The notes below the pieces were generated by a model that made no database searches, had not been told where the DNA came from, and saw nothing but the letters and a program-made list of their open reading frames with translations. The position numbers were made by a program, and so were the translations under genes. 64,000 bases of DNA from Methylobacterium sp. 17Sr1-1 (GTDB taxonomy: Bacteria > Pseudomonadota > Alphaproteobacteria > Rhizobiales > Beijerinckiaceae): NCBI RefSeq assembly GCF_003173775.1, contig NZ_CP029552.1:5211001-5275000 (forward strand), given 5' to 3'. Below are positions 1 through 8,625 of this stretch, piece by piece. Within the stretch, counting starts at the first letter, position 1; every line of letters begins with the position of its first letter.

Positions 1-148
1 CATCGGCTTCGTGGTGGCGTTCCTGTCGGCCCTGTTCGTGGTCCGCAAGCTCCTCAACTACGTCTCCCGGCACGGCTTCTCGCTGTTCGCCTGGTGGCGC
101 ATCATCGTCGGCGCGGCGGGCTTCGCCGGATTGATCGTGTTCGGCTGA
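1..148 (+). CDS. uppP: Undecaprenyl-diphosphatase UppP, C-terminal end (partial)
   Basis: Only the last 48 codons are present, read from base 2 to the TGA at 146-148. The peptide has two hydrophobic segments separated by a basic stretch ([20 protein letters not shown]) and ends in a membrane helix. This matches the C-terminus of the UppP/BacA family, which recycles the undecaprenyl carrier lipid of peptidoglycan synthesis in the inner membrane. The conserved pattern is the RxLLxYVSRHxFxxFAWxR-type ending of the family. The catalytic residues lie upstream of the window, so the family call rests on the tail alone. Confidence 0.75.
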   Translation, partial: IGFVVAFLSALFVVRKLLNYVSRHGFSLFAWWRIIVGAAGFAGLIVFG

Positions 149-154
149 CGACAA

Positions 155-170
155 GGGGACCGACGTCCCC
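155..170. terminator. Hairpin after uppP
   Basis: A perfect 6-base stem (GGGGAC / GTCCCC) with a 4-base loop lies 6 bases after the uppP stop. There is no T-run, as is common in GC-rich genomes, so its role as a terminator is inferred. Confidence 0.4.
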
Positions 171-246
171 GCAACGGCACTCGACCATGGGCGGGTCGCG
201 CGGCTATGTCGTGGTCAGGAAACGACCCGCGCCACGAGGACCCGCC

Positions 247-2064
247 ATGGACGATACGACGCTCGCCGCCGCGTTTCCGGCCGCCACGGAGGCGCAGTGG
301 CGTGCCCTGGTGGACGGGGTGCTGAAGGGCGCCGATTTCGGCAAGCGGCTGGTGCGCCGCACGCCGGACGGCATCCCGGTCCAGCCGCTCTATCCGCCGG
401 CCGACGCCGCCCCCCAGCCCGGGCGCGCGGCGCCCGGGCGCTGGCGGGTGAGCCAGCGGGTCGACCATCCGGATCCCGCCGAGGCCAACGCGCTCGCGCT
501 GACCGACCTCGACGGCGGCGCCGACGCCCTGACCCTGGTGATGGCAGGCAGCCCTGCCGCCCGCGGCTTCGGTCTTCCCGGGCCCCAGGCCCTGGAGGCG
601 GCGCTCGACGGCGTGATGCTGCCGCTGATCGGGCTGCGGCTCGATGCTGGCCCGGCGGCCCCCGAGACCGCCAGGGCCCTCCTCGCCCTGGCAACGGCAA
701 GGGGCGACGACACGGGCGCCCTCGACATCGATCTCGGCCTCGACCCGGTCGCCGTGCAGGCCGCCACCGGGACCGTGCCGTCCTGGCCCGGTCTCGCCGA
801 CCTCCTGCGCGAATTCGAGGCGCAGGGCTTCTCCGGCCGCGCCTTCCTGGCCGACGGCCGCCCCTTCCACGAGGCCGGCGCCGGCGAGGCGCTGGAGCTC
901 GCCTGCCTCCTCTCCGGAGCCCTCGCGACCCTGCGGGCGCTCGAGGCCGGCGGGCACAGCCTGGAGCGCGCCCGCGCCGCCCTGGCCTTCCTGCTCGTGG
1001 CCGATGCCGACGAGTTCCTGACGGTGGCCAAGACCCGGGCCCTGCGCCGCCTCTGGGCACGGGTCGAGGAGGCCTGCGGCCTGACGCCGGCGCCGATCCG
1101 CCTGCATGCCGAGACCGCCTGGCGCAGCACCACCCGGCGCGACCCCTGGGTCAACATGCTGCGGGCGACGACCGCCGTATTCTCGGCGGGCCTGGGCGGG
1201 GCCGACGCGATCACGGTGCTGCCCTTCACCGCGGCGATCGGCCTGCCCGACGCCTTCGCGCGCCGCTGCGCCCGCAACACCCAGCACGTCCTCCTCGACG
1301 AGGCCAACCTCTGGCGCGTCGCCGATCCGGCCGCGGGTGCGGGCGGGTTCGAGGCGCTGACCGACGCGCTCTGCACCGAGGCCTGGGCGCTCTTCCAGGC
1401 GATCGAGCGGGAAGGGGGGATCGCGGAGAGCCTGCGCTCCGGCGCGCTCGCCGGCCGCCTCGCGGCGTTGCGGGACGCCCGCGACACGGATCTCGCCACC
1501 CGCCGCCAGCCGATCACCGGCACCAGCGAGTTCCCGGACCTGCACGAGGCACCCGTGGCGGTGCTCGGCCCAGCCCCGGTCGCCGACGCCCTGCCGGAGG
1601 GGGCGCTGCCGTCCCGGCGCCTCGCGGAGCCCTACGAGGCCCTGCGCGAGGCCTCCGACGAGATCCTGGCCCGCACCGGCCGGCGCCCGCGGGTCTTCCT
1701 GGCCAATCTCGGACCCTTGAGCGCCTTCAACACCCGCGCCACCTTCGCCCGCAACGCCTTCGAGGCCGGCGGCCTCGAGGCGGTGACGAACGAGGGCTTT
1801 GCGGATCACGCCGCCCTGGTCGAGGCCTTCCGGGCGTCGGGCACGACGCTCGCCTGCCTGTGCTCCTCGGACGCGGTCTATGCCGAGGAGGCGGTGCCCG
1901 CCGCCGAAGCCCTGAAGGCGGCCGGCGCCACCACGCTCTTCCTCGCCGGCAAGCCGGGCGAGCTCGAAGCCCCCTTGCGGGCGGCGGGCGTCGCCCACGA
2001 CCTCTATGCCGGCTGCGACCTGGTGACACTGCTGGGGCAGGCGCAAGAGGCGGCGAAGGCCTGA
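247..2064 (+). CDS. mutA: Methylmalonyl-CoA mutase, small (beta) subunit
   Basis: This 605-residue protein resembles the small subunit of heterodimeric methylmalonyl-CoA mutase, which with the large subunit interconverts (R)-methylmalonyl-CoA and succinyl-CoA using adenosylcobalamin. The N-terminal two thirds form a mutase-type barrel domain (NMLRATTAVFSAGLGGADAI, NTQHVLLDEANLWRVADPA). The C-terminal region, about 475-605, has the flavodoxin-like B12-domain fold. It lacks the DxHxxG cobalamin-ligand motif, as expected for the non-catalytic small subunit. The ATG at 247 is preceded by GAGG and gives the expected N-terminus; upstream in-frame codons look non-coding. No large subunit is in the window. 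In serine-cycle methylotrophs this enzyme also serves glyoxylate regeneration, but that role here is inference. Confidence 0.88.
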   Translation: MDDTTLAAAFPAATEAQWRALVDGVLKGADFGKRLVRRTPDGIPVQPLYPPADAAPQPGRAAPGRWRVSQRVDHPDPAEANALALTDLDGGADALTLVMAGSPAARGFGLPGPQALEAALDGVMLPLIGLRLDAGPAAPETARALLALATARGDDTGALDIDLGLDPVAVQAATGTVPSWPGLADLLREFEAQGFSGRAFLADGRPFHEAGAGEALELACLLSGALATLRALEAGGHSLERARAALAFLLVADADEFLTVAKTRALRRLWARVEEACGLTPAPIRLHAETAWRSTTRRDPWVNMLRATTAVFSAGLGGADAITVLPFTAAIGLPDAFARRCARNTQHVLLDEANLWRVADPAAGAGGFEALTDALCTEAWALFQAIEREGGIAESLRSGALAGRLAALRDARDTDLATRRQPITGTSEFPDLHEAPVAVLGPAPVADALPEGALPSRRLAEPYEALREASDEILARTGRRPRVFLANLGPLSAFNTRATFARNAFEAGGLEAVTNEGFADHAALVEAFRASGTTLACLCSSDAVYAEEAVPAAEALKAAGATTLFLAGKPGELEAPLRAAGVAHDLYAGCDLVTLLGQAQEAAKA

Positions 2065-2076
2065 AGGCCGGACATC

Positions 2077-2110
2077 GCATCCCGGGCCGGTGCCGTCCGG
2101 CCCGGGATGC
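2077..2110. terminator. Perfect 14-bp-stem hairpin between mutA and holC
   Basis: GCATCCCGGGCCGG and its exact reverse complement are separated by a 6-base loop, starting 12 bases after the mutA stop. No T-run follows. The right arm covers an ATG at 2107 that could otherwise be taken as the holC start, so the hairpin argues for a start further downstream. Confidence 0.6.
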
Positions 2111-2127
2111 CCTATCTCGTGAGCACC

Positions 2128-2580
2128 GTGACCGAGATCCTGTTCTACCACATGCAGCGCCAGCCCCTGGAGACGGTGCTGCCGAGCCTCCTGGAGAAAT
2201 CCCTGGAGCGGCAATGGCGCGTCGCCGTGCAGGCGACGAGCGAGGAGCGGCTCCAGGCCCTCGACGACCACCTCTGGGTGTTCTCGGAGGAGAGCTTCCT
2301 GCCCCACGGCACCGACCGCGACCCCGATTGCGCCACCCAGCCGGTGGTGCTGACCCTGCGCGACGCCAACCCGAATGGCGCCTCGATCCGCTTCCTGGTC
2401 GAGGGCGCAGCCCTGCCCGACGACGTGGCGAGCTACCAGCGCATCTGCATCCTGTTCGACGGCACCGACCAGGACGCCCTGCTCCACGCCCGCGAGCAGT
2501 GGCGGGGCGCCAAGGAGGCCGGCCACAGCGTCGCCTACTGGCAGCAGGACGAGCGCGGCCGCTGGCAGAAGAAGGCGTGA
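2128..2580 (+). CDS. holC: DNA polymerase III subunit chi
   Basis: About 150 residues with the HolC pattern: TEILFYHMQRQPLE at the N-terminus, LLEKSLERQWRVAVQA, DDHLWVFSEESFLPHG and a late ILFDG strand. Chi belongs to the clamp-loader complex and links it to single-stranded DNA-binding protein. I chose the GTG at 2128 because family members begin directly with the TEILFYH strand. The alternative ATG at 2107 adds seven residues (MPYLVST) and lies in the right arm of a strong hairpin. In many alphaproteobacteria holC follows a leucyl aminopeptidase gene; that is not so here. Confidence 0.85.
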   Translation: MTEILFYHMQRQPLETVLPSLLEKSLERQWRVAVQATSEERLQALDDHLWVFSEESFLPHGTDRDPDCATQPVVLTLRDANPNGASIRFLVEGAALPDDVASYQRICILFDGTDQDALLHAREQWRGAKEAGHSVAYWQQDERGRWQKKA

Positions 2581-2645
2581 GGCGGGATCTGTGTCCTCTG
2601 TGCTGCCGATATGACACGCATCTCGTCTCTACCGTGTGGGCAGAC

Positions 2646-2880
2646 TTGTCCGGGGCGAGGAATGGCGCGGGTTTCCCCTCCCCCCCTCTGCGGGGGAGGG
2701 TGCCCGGCGGAGCCGGGCGGGAGAGGGGCGGCGCGACGCTGATCCAGGTTGGCGCCCGTCAGAACGGCTCTGTCTTATCCTGAAGCGTGGTTCCCCTCTC
2801 CCGACCCCCGCTGACGCGGGGGCCACCCTCCCCGCAGAGGGGGGAGGGGTTAAACTCGCGCCATTCCTTTCCCCGGACAG
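2646..2880. repeat. Long inverted intergenic repeat, family A copy 1
   Basis: Two mirrored arms face each other. The left begins near a TGTCCGGGG element, then GCGCGGGTTTCCCCTC; the right ends with CGCGCCATTCC...CCCCGGACAG. Nested hairpins of CCCTCCCC/GGGGAGGG type lie inside. The central part (2727-2783) contains GCGCGACGCTGATCCAG and CAGAACGG, also found in the copy at 26170-26340. It fills most of the 402-base gap after holC and holds no convincing gene. Confidence 0.8.
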
Positions 2881-2982
2881 CCCTGCTGCCCGCGGGGAGA
2901 GGGGGAACCCGCGCCCAATCTTCAAAGGAGAGGGAGCGGGGACCTTTGGATGAACCAGGGCCCCGGCCCGCGAGGAGACGTC

Positions 2983-4521
2983 ATGACCTACCTCACGACC
3001 CGCATCCTCGCGCTCGCGGCCGCTCTGCTGCTCGGGCCGTCACCGCTGCTGGCGCAGCCCGCCCGTCAGGAGAACCGCCAGGAATCCCGCCAGCCCGAGG
3101 GCCGGCGCCTGCCGCCCGACGCCACGACGCAGCACAGCCTCACCCTCTCCGACGGCCGCTCCTTGAGCTTCACCGCGGTCGCCGGCAGCCTGCCGCTGGT
3201 CGACGAATCCGGAAAGCTCCAGGCCGAGATCGCCTTCACGGCCTTCACCCTGCCGGAGCGCGAGGCGGGCAGGCGGCCGGTCACCTTCGCGATCAATGGC
3301 GGGCCGGGCGCGGCCTCGGCCTATCTCAACCTCGCGGCGGTCGGGCCCTGGCGCCTGCCGCTCGACGGACCGAGCATCAGCCCCTCGATGCCGCCGACGG
3401 CGGTCCCGAACGACGAGACCTGGCTCGACTTCACCGACCTCGTCTTCATCGATCCCGTCGGCACCGGCTACAGCCGCGCCGCCGGCGACGAGGCTAAGCG
3501 CTATTACGGCGTGGAGAGCGACGCGGCCGTGCTGTCGGCCGCCATCGCCCGCTGGCTGCGCACCAACGACCGGCTCGCCTCCCCAAAATTCTTCCTCGGC
3601 GAGAGCTACGGCGGCTTTCGCGGGCCGCTGATCGCCCGCAAGCTCCAGGACGATGTCGGCGTCGGTCTCTCGGGGCTGGTGCTGCTCTCGCCCGTGCTCG
3701 ATTTCGGCTATCTCCAGCCGCCGCGGCACAACCCCCTCGGCGCGGTGACGCGGCTGCCCTCGCTCGCCGCCGCCGGCCTGGAGCGGCGCGGACAGACGCC
3801 CGACCCCGCCCGGATGCAGGAGGCCGAGGCCTACGCCGCCGGGCCCTACCTCGCCGACCTCCTGCGCGGGCCCGCCGATGCCGCCGCCACCGGGCGGATG
3901 ACCGAGCGCGTCGCGGCGCTGACCGGGCTCGATCCTGCGCTCGTGCGCCGCCAGGCCGGCCGGGTCGCCGGATCGAGCTATCAGCGCGAGGCCGACCGCG
4001 AGTCGGGGCGGGTGTCGAGCGCCTACGACACCGGCGTCACCGGCTGGGACCCAGACCCGAGCGCGGCGTCGGGCCGGTTCGTCGATCCGATCCTCTCCGC
4101 CATGCAGGCGCCGCTCACCAGCGCCATCGTCGATCTCACCGCCCGCACCCTGAACTGGCGGGTGCCGAACCTGCGCTACGAGCTCCTCAGCAACGCGGTC
4201 AACGGCGGCTGGAACTGGGGCGGCGGCCGCTCGCCGCCGGAGGTGGTGAGCGAGCTGCGCCAGGCGCTGGCCCTCGACGGAGCGATGCGGGTGCTCGTCG
4301 CCCACGGCTACACCGACCTCGTCACGCCCTACTTCGCCTCGAAGCTGATCCTCGACCAGATCCCGCCCTACGGCCGCGAGACGCGCCTCTCCCTGTCGGT
4401 CTATCCCGGCGGCCACATGTTCTATTTCCGCAAAGCCTCGCGGGCGGCCTTGCGCGGGGACGCGCTCCGCCTCTACGAGACGGCCCTGGCCGCGCGGCAG
4501 GGCGGCAACGACGGACGATGA
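2983..4521 (+). CDS. Secreted serine carboxypeptidase, peptidase family S10
   Basis: This 512-residue protein starts with a signal peptide (about 1-25, ending LLAQ), so it is expected in the periplasm. It carries the S10 carboxypeptidase hallmarks: an oxyanion-hole region INGGPGAAS, the nucleophile in GESYGG (Ser208), the acid in HGYTDLVTP (Asp445) and the catalytic histidine in YPGGHMFY (His478). These enzymes remove C-terminal residues from peptides at acid pH. The ATG at 2983 has GAGGAG 5 bases upstream; an earlier in-frame ATG at 2950 would place 11 polar residues before the signal peptide. The lipoprotein gene follows after 13 bases, so the two may be co-transcribed. Confidence 0.85.
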   Translation: MTYLTTRILALAAALLLGPSPLLAQPARQENRQESRQPEGRRLPPDATTQHSLTLSDGRSLSFTAVAGSLPLVDESGKLQAEIAFTAFTLPEREAGRRPVTFAINGGPGAASAYLNLAAVGPWRLPLDGPSISPSMPPTAVPNDETWLDFTDLVFIDPVGTGYSRAAGDEAKRYYGVESDAAVLSAAIARWLRTNDRLASPKFFLGESYGGFRGPLIARKLQDDVGVGLSGLVLLSPVLDFGYLQPPRHNPLGAVTRLPSLAAAGLERRGQTPDPARMQEAEAYAAGPYLADLLRGPADAAATGRMTERVAALTGLDPALVRRQAGRVAGSSYQREADRESGRVSSAYDTGVTGWDPDPSAASGRFVDPILSAMQAPLTSAIVDLTARTLNWRVPNLRYELLSNAVNGGWNWGGGRSPPEVVSELRQALALDGAMRVLVAHGYTDLVTPYFASKLILDQIPPYGRETRLSLSVYPGGHMFYFRKASRAALRGDALRLYETALAARQGGNDGR

Positions 4522-4534
4522 CGGGCGGGGCACG

Positions 4535-4918
4535 ATGCGGCGGACGGTGATCGGGATCGCCCTGATGGGACTCGCCTCGGCGGCATTGCCTCTGGCCGGC
4601 TGCAGCAGCACCGACCGGGCCGCCCCGCCGGTGAACCTCGCGACCCCGGTCAAGCCGCCCCCGCCGCCCGCCCCGGCCTGGGGCCCGGTCCTGGCGCCGG
4701 ACGGCAGCTGCACCGGATCGGTCCCGGCGACCGCGACCGGGATCGCTCCCGGCATCGCCGAGTGCGAACTGGTTCGGCTGAAGGGCAAGCCGCCGACCGA
4801 CGTGCTCGTCGGCGAGAGCGGGCGGGGCCAGCGCGAGGTCCAGGTGCTCTACACTGAGCCCGGCGCGAAGGAGCTGTACTTCTTCGTCAACAACCGCCTC
4901 GACCGGATCGTGAAGTAG
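4535..4918 (+). CDS. Small lipoprotein of unknown function
   Basis: 127 residues. The N-terminus is a type II signal peptide with lipobox LAGC, giving a lipidated Cys23. A proline-rich linker (PPPPPAPAWGP) leads to a compact domain of about 65 residues with two cysteines (GSCTGS, AECELV) and a hydrophobic end (ELYFFVNNRLDRIVK). I do not recognise a named family. The short distance to the carboxypeptidase gene suggests a shared transcript and an envelope location. Confidence 0.7.
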   Translation: MRRTVIGIALMGLASAALPLAGCSSTDRAAPPVNLATPVKPPPPPAPAWGPVLAPDGSCTGSVPATATGIAPGIAECELVRLKGKPPTDVLVGESGRGQREVQVLYTEPGAKELYFFVNNRLDRIVK

Positions 4919-5059
4919 GGCAGGGCGCCCTCCACGATCCCGGCCGGCCGCCGCGCGGGAGATGCGCGGTGGCCTCCTCATGCGCTAAATTCAACGACGA
5001 CAGGCACTCCCCATCGGTCCGGGGACGTCCGCAGGCCGGCAAAAGGGACCACGAGCCTC

Positions 5060-6157
5060 ATGCGTGAACCGAATGCGGTCGACTTCTGGCGCGGCATCGC
5101 CCTGATCACGATCTTCATCAACCACATCCCGGGCAACGTCTTCCAGAACTACACCTATTCCCAGTACGGGATCTCTGACGCGGCCGAGCTGTTCGTGTTC
5201 CTGGCCGGCTGGTCGATCGGCATCGCCACCCGCGGGCGCGACGGGGTGCCGGAGCCGGCCCTGCGCACGGTGCTGCGGCTGATCTCGCGCATGGTCGAGG
5301 TGTACCGGGCGCAGCTCGTCATCACCGCCATCGCGCTGGCGATGCTGGCGGGCGCGGCCCTCTACCTCGACAATCCGCTGCTGGTGGAGTGGCACAATGC
5401 CGGGCCGATCTTCAGCGACCCGATCCAGGCCACCGTCGGCTGGGTGACGCTGCTGCACCAGCTCGGCTTCTTCAACATCCTGCCGCTCTACGTCGTGCTG
5501 CTCGGCCTGGCGCCGGCCTTCGTGCTGCTGTCGCGGGTGCATCTCGGCCTCGCGGTCGGGATCTCGGCCCTGCTCTACGCGGTGAGCCTGGTCTTCGAGA
5601 TCAACATCCCGAGCTGGCCGGTGGAGGGGCATTGGTTCTTCAACCCGCTGTGCTGGCAGCTGCTGCTGGTGCTGGGCTTCGCAGCGCACGAGTGGCGGCG
5701 CAGCTCGGAGCGGTTCCTGGCGTGGCGCCGCAAGCTGATGCCGCTCGGGATCGTCATCGTGATCGTCGGCGCGGTCCTGTCCTGGTTCAACCTGCGGCCC
5801 GACCCCCTGGCGGTGCCGGAGCCGCGGCTGCTCTTCATCTTCGACAAGTCCTACCTGTCGCCGGCGCGCCTCGTGCACTTCCTCGGCGTGCTCCTCGCCT
5901 TCCAGGCGGTGTTCGGCCTCGTTCAGCCGCGGGCGCGCTGGCTCACCCGCCAGCTCGCCGGCCTCGGGCGCAATTCGCTCGCGGTGTTCTCGGTCGGCTC
6001 GGTCGCCAGCCTCGGTGCACAGCTGATTCGTTTCTGGAGCGGGGGAGGTTTCGCGACGGACATATTCGTCGTAGGATGCGGGCTGGCCTCACTCTCGTTC
6101 ACGGCATGGTTCGTCGAATGGCGCTCTCGCTCTCCCCGTCCCTCCTCGGCGGCGTGA
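5060..6157 (+). CDS. OpgC-like integral membrane acyl/succinyl-transferase
   Basis: 365 residues with about ten membrane segments. The N-terminus (NAVDFWRGIALITIFINHIP, then AAELFVFLAGWSIG) is the signature of the OpgC family, whose founding member adds succinyl groups to osmoregulated periplasmic glucans. A conserved His in the first helix region (INHIPG) is the likely catalytic residue by analogy with related acyltransferases. Its last 52 bases overlap the start of an SGNH hydrolase gene, so the two are probably translated together and act on one envelope glycan. The substrate is not shown by sequence. Confidence 0.8.
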   Translation: MREPNAVDFWRGIALITIFINHIPGNVFQNYTYSQYGISDAAELFVFLAGWSIGIATRGRDGVPEPALRTVLRLISRMVEVYRAQLVITAIALAMLAGAALYLDNPLLVEWHNAGPIFSDPIQATVGWVTLLHQLGFFNILPLYVVLLGLAPAFVLLSRVHLGLAVGISALLYAVSLVFEINIPSWPVEGHWFFNPLCWQLLLVLGFAAHEWRRSSERFLAWRRKLMPLGIVIVIVGAVLSWFNLRPDPLAVPEPRLLFIFDKSYLSPARLVHFLGVLLAFQAVFGLVQPRARWLTRQLAGLGRNSLAVFSVGSVASLGAQLIRFWSGGGFATDIFVVGCGLASLSFTAWFVEWRSRSPRPSSAA

Positions 6158-7044
6158 GCCTCGCCTTGGTCTCGTGCCTCGGCTTCGCCGTGCAGGCGCA
6201 GTCGACGACGCCCCAACCCGCGCCGGTGCAACCCGGACAGGTTCAACCGGCCCAGCCGGCGCATGCCGAGATCCCGGCGCTCCAGGCCACCGCGCCGGGG
6301 CTGGACGCGCCCGATCCCAGCCTCTCGCCCGAGTGCCGGGTGCCGGGCTCCAAGCTCTACACCCTGGCCAAGCTCAAGGCGGTGAAGAAGGCGCTGGTCG
6401 AGCACCGTGCGGTCCAGGTCCTGACCATCGGCTCCAATTCCGGGGGCATCGGCACCGCCGCGACCTACCCGGTTCGCCTGGAGGACGCGCTCACCCGCTC
6501 GCTGCCCGACATCGAGGTGACGGTGGAGAGCCGCGGCGTGTCGGGCGAGATCGCCTTCGGGGCGGCCGAGCGCCTGCGCAACCAGGTGGCGGAGATCGAG
6601 CCCGACCTCGTGGTCTGGCAGGTCGGCGGCAACGACGCGCTCGCCCGCGTCGACATCGAGGATTTCTCGCAGTCGCTGGCCGAGACCGTGGCCTGGATCA
6701 AGTCGCACGGGATCGACGTGGTCCTGGTCGATCCGCAATACACCGCGAGCCTCGCCAAGGACGATTACTACCGCCAGTTCGTCCAGGCGATCCAGAAAGT
6801 CGCCGAGCGCGCGCAGGTGCCCCTGGTCCAGCGCTACGAGGCGATGCGCTACCTCGCCACGCGGGCGATCAGCGCGCTGAAAGGCGAATCGCGGGGCGAC
6901 ACGGCGCAGTCCGGCGCCGGCTTCCGCCTGGCCGATCTCGGCTATCGCTGCATGGCCGAGCACGTCACCCGGGCGATCACCGTCTCGCTGCTCCAGCCGG
7001 ACGTGGCGCCCGCAAAGGCGGCGGCGCCAGTGCCGGCGAATTGA
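6106..7044 (+). CDS. Periplasmic SGNH/GDSL-type hydrolase
   Basis: About 312 residues, with a basic start (MVRRMALS), a hydrophobic helix ending VQAQ, and a proline/glutamine-rich linker. The SGNH blocks follow: TIGSNSGG (nucleophile Ser), the Gly block SRGVSGE, the Asn block QVGGNDALAR, and a distal DLGYRCMAEH that could supply the Asp/His pair. This fold removes or transfers acyl groups. The start is ambiguous (6076, 6106 or 6118); 6106 gives the best signal peptide, and all overlap the OpgC-like gene. The pair suggests acyl transfer across the membrane followed by periplasmic transfer or removal, which is inference. Confidence 0.78.
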   Translation: MVRRMALSLSPSLLGGVSLALVSCLGFAVQAQSTTPQPAPVQPGQVQPAQPAHAEIPALQATAPGLDAPDPSLSPECRVPGSKLYTLAKLKAVKKALVEHRAVQVLTIGSNSGGIGTAATYPVRLEDALTRSLPDIEVTVESRGVSGEIAFGAAERLRNQVAEIEPDLVVWQVGGNDALARVDIEDFSQSLAETVAWIKSHGIDVVLVDPQYTASLAKDDYYRQFVQAIQKVAERAQVPLVQRYEAMRYLATRAISALKGESRGDTAQSGAGFRLADLGYRCMAEHVTRAITVSLLQPDVAPAKAAAPVPAN

Positions 7045-7077
7045 GACATCGCTCCACGACATTTTTCCATCCGCCAC

Positions 7078-7213
7078 GTCATTCCGGGGCCGCGCAGCGG
7101 AGCCCGGAGTCCAGAACCGCAGGTTTTGCAGAAGAATGCGGATTACATTTCGCTTCATCCTGTATCACCTGAGCGTCTGGATTCCGGGCTCTGCTGCGCG
7201 GCCCCGGAATGAC
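7078..7213. repeat. Inverted REP-like pair, family B
   Basis: GTCATTCCGGGGCCGCGCAG at 7078 returns inverted as GCGCGGCCCCGGAATGAC ending at 7213. The arms are about 35 bases and the spacer about 65. Related single or paired copies occur at 12281, 12430, 32491 and 63957. It lies between two convergence-free plus-strand genes and may aid transcript ending. Confidence 0.8.
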
Positions 7214-7257
7214 ATGGCGGGGTGCAGAGTCGTCGAGAGAATGCAGGACACCAAGCA

Positions 7258-8193
7258 ATGCTGAAACCCTGGCTGATCGCCGCCTCCTGCATCGCCCTCC
7301 TCACCGCGATCCCCGCCCCCCGCGCCGCCGAACCCCTACGCCTCGTCCTCGCCACCGCGACGCCCGGCGGCGGGTTTCCGGCCTATGGCGAGGCGCTGGC
7401 GGCGGCGCTCCGGGAGGTGGATCCGGATCTCACCTTGGAGTTGCGCGCCAGCAAGGGCTCGACCGAGAATCTAGTCCTCCTGCGCGATCGCCACGTCGAT
7501 CTCGGCCTCGTCCAGGGCGAGTACGCCTACGAGGCGCTCGAAGGCCAGGGCGCACCGGCGGTGACGGTGGTCGCGCCGGTCTACGCCGCACCCGGCCTGT
7601 TCGTGGTGCCGGCGGGGAGCCCGGTGACGCGCATCGACGACCTGCGCGGGCAAATGGTGGCCCTCGGCACGAAGAGCTCCGGGCTCACCGCCATGGGCCG
7701 AACCGTGCTGCGCGGCTCCGGCATCGACCCCGAGCACGACATCCGCCCGATCCTCCTTGAGCACGCCGGCGACGGCCCGGCGATGGTGCGCGACGGACGG
7801 GCCGCGGCCCTGTTCGGCGGCGGCACCGGCTGGCCGGGCTTCCGGACCATGGCCGAAGCGCCGGGCGGCGCCCGCTTCCTCGGCCCCTCGGCGGCGGCGA
7901 TCCCGGCGATCCTGGCGGCGAGCCCGTCCCTGCGGCGCATCACCGTCGCGCCCGGCACCTTCCCGGGCCAGAACGCGGCGATCGAGACGGTGGGGTCGTG
8001 GAGCTTCGTTCTCGGCCGGCCCGGCCTCGACCCGGCCGCGGTGACCCGCCTCGTCGCGGCGATCGACAAGGCGAAGCCGGCCCTCGCCCGGCTCTTGCCG
8101 CACGAGCGGCCGAGCGACCCGCGCGACTTGAAGGACGCCGTCCCGGCGGCGTGGCTGCACCCCGCGACGGCGGCCTTCCTGCGCGGGGAGTAG
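7258..8193 (+). CDS. TAXI-family TRAP transporter solute-binding protein
   Basis: 311 residues with a signal peptide (MLKPWLIAASCIALLTAIPAPRAA). The mature part begins LRLVLATATPGGGFPAYGEA, then LRASKGSTENLVLLRDRHVDLGLVQ, the ligand-binding pattern of TAXI periplasmic proteins that feed TRAP permeases. A second half with GAKSSG-like (GTKSSGLTAMGR) and GHD-type loops completes a two-lobe binding protein. No TRAP membrane subunit is adjacent; the DctQ/DctM pair at 48-50 kb is far away. The start at 7258 was chosen because the signal peptide begins there; an ATG at 7241 is out of frame. Confidence 0.72.
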   Translation: MLKPWLIAASCIALLTAIPAPRAAEPLRLVLATATPGGGFPAYGEALAAALREVDPDLTLELRASKGSTENLVLLRDRHVDLGLVQGEYAYEALEGQGAPAVTVVAPVYAAPGLFVVPAGSPVTRIDDLRGQMVALGTKSSGLTAMGRTVLRGSGIDPEHDIRPILLEHAGDGPAMVRDGRAAALFGGGTGWPGFRTMAEAPGGARFLGPSAAAIPAILAASPSLRRITVAPGTFPGQNAAIETVGSWSFVLGRPGLDPAAVTRLVAAIDKAKPALARLLPHERPSDPRDLKDAVPAAWLHPATAAFLRGE

Positions 8194-8300
8194 GGCCGGG
8201 AGGCCCTGCCGGACAGTGTGATCCCGCAGCCACAGCGATCGCAACATTATTACATTGCGTTTCTGGATGTTGCTCCCCGGTGGGCGGGCTGCCATGGATG

Positions 8301-8486
8301 GTGCCGCCAAGGTTCCTGGGGCGCGAGCCCGCGGGCGAAGAGGGAACTCGGTGAGTCCTGACGGGACGAAGCCGAGGCTGCCCCCGCAACTGTGAGCGGA
8401 GAGGTCCCGCCGCCGACGGCCACTGGTGCGCCTGCACCGGGAAGGCCAGGCGGGTCCGACGATCCGCGAGCCAGGAGACCTGCCTT
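8301..8486 (+). promoter_or_regulatory. Cobalamin riboswitch
   Basis: The leader shows the conserved blocks of the cobalamin (B12) riboswitch in order: AAGAGGGAACTCGGTG, CTGCCCCCGCAACTGTGAGC (about 8378-8397), GCCACTG (8419-8425), GGGAAGGC (8439-8446) and the B12-box AGCCAGGAGACCTGCC (8469-8484). GGTTCC near 8311 can pair with the GACC at the 3' end. These RNAs normally lower expression of the downstream gene when adenosylcobalamin or a related form binds. The 140 bases between the box and the receptor start probably hold the expression platform, which I could not resolve. Confidence 0.93.
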
Positions 8487-8625
8487 GAGCGCGCGCCGTC
8501 TGGCGCGGTCACGTCCCGCGGGCGGTACGGCCCGGAGGAGCGCTCGGGCATGCGCCGCGCGGACGCGCGGACTCAGCCTGCCGCTCGCCCGGATCGCGTC
8601 GCGCGGCAACAGTCGAGTACGCTCC

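Noticed and set aside
2107..2127. ATG at 2107 as holC start
   Set aside because: It falls in the arm of a perfect hairpin and adds residues absent from the family; the GTG at 2128 fits better, though not proven.
58..2526. An 822-codon minus-strand frame opposite mutA and holC
   Set aside because: Low-complexity composition without any recognisable domain; antisense to well-supported genes.
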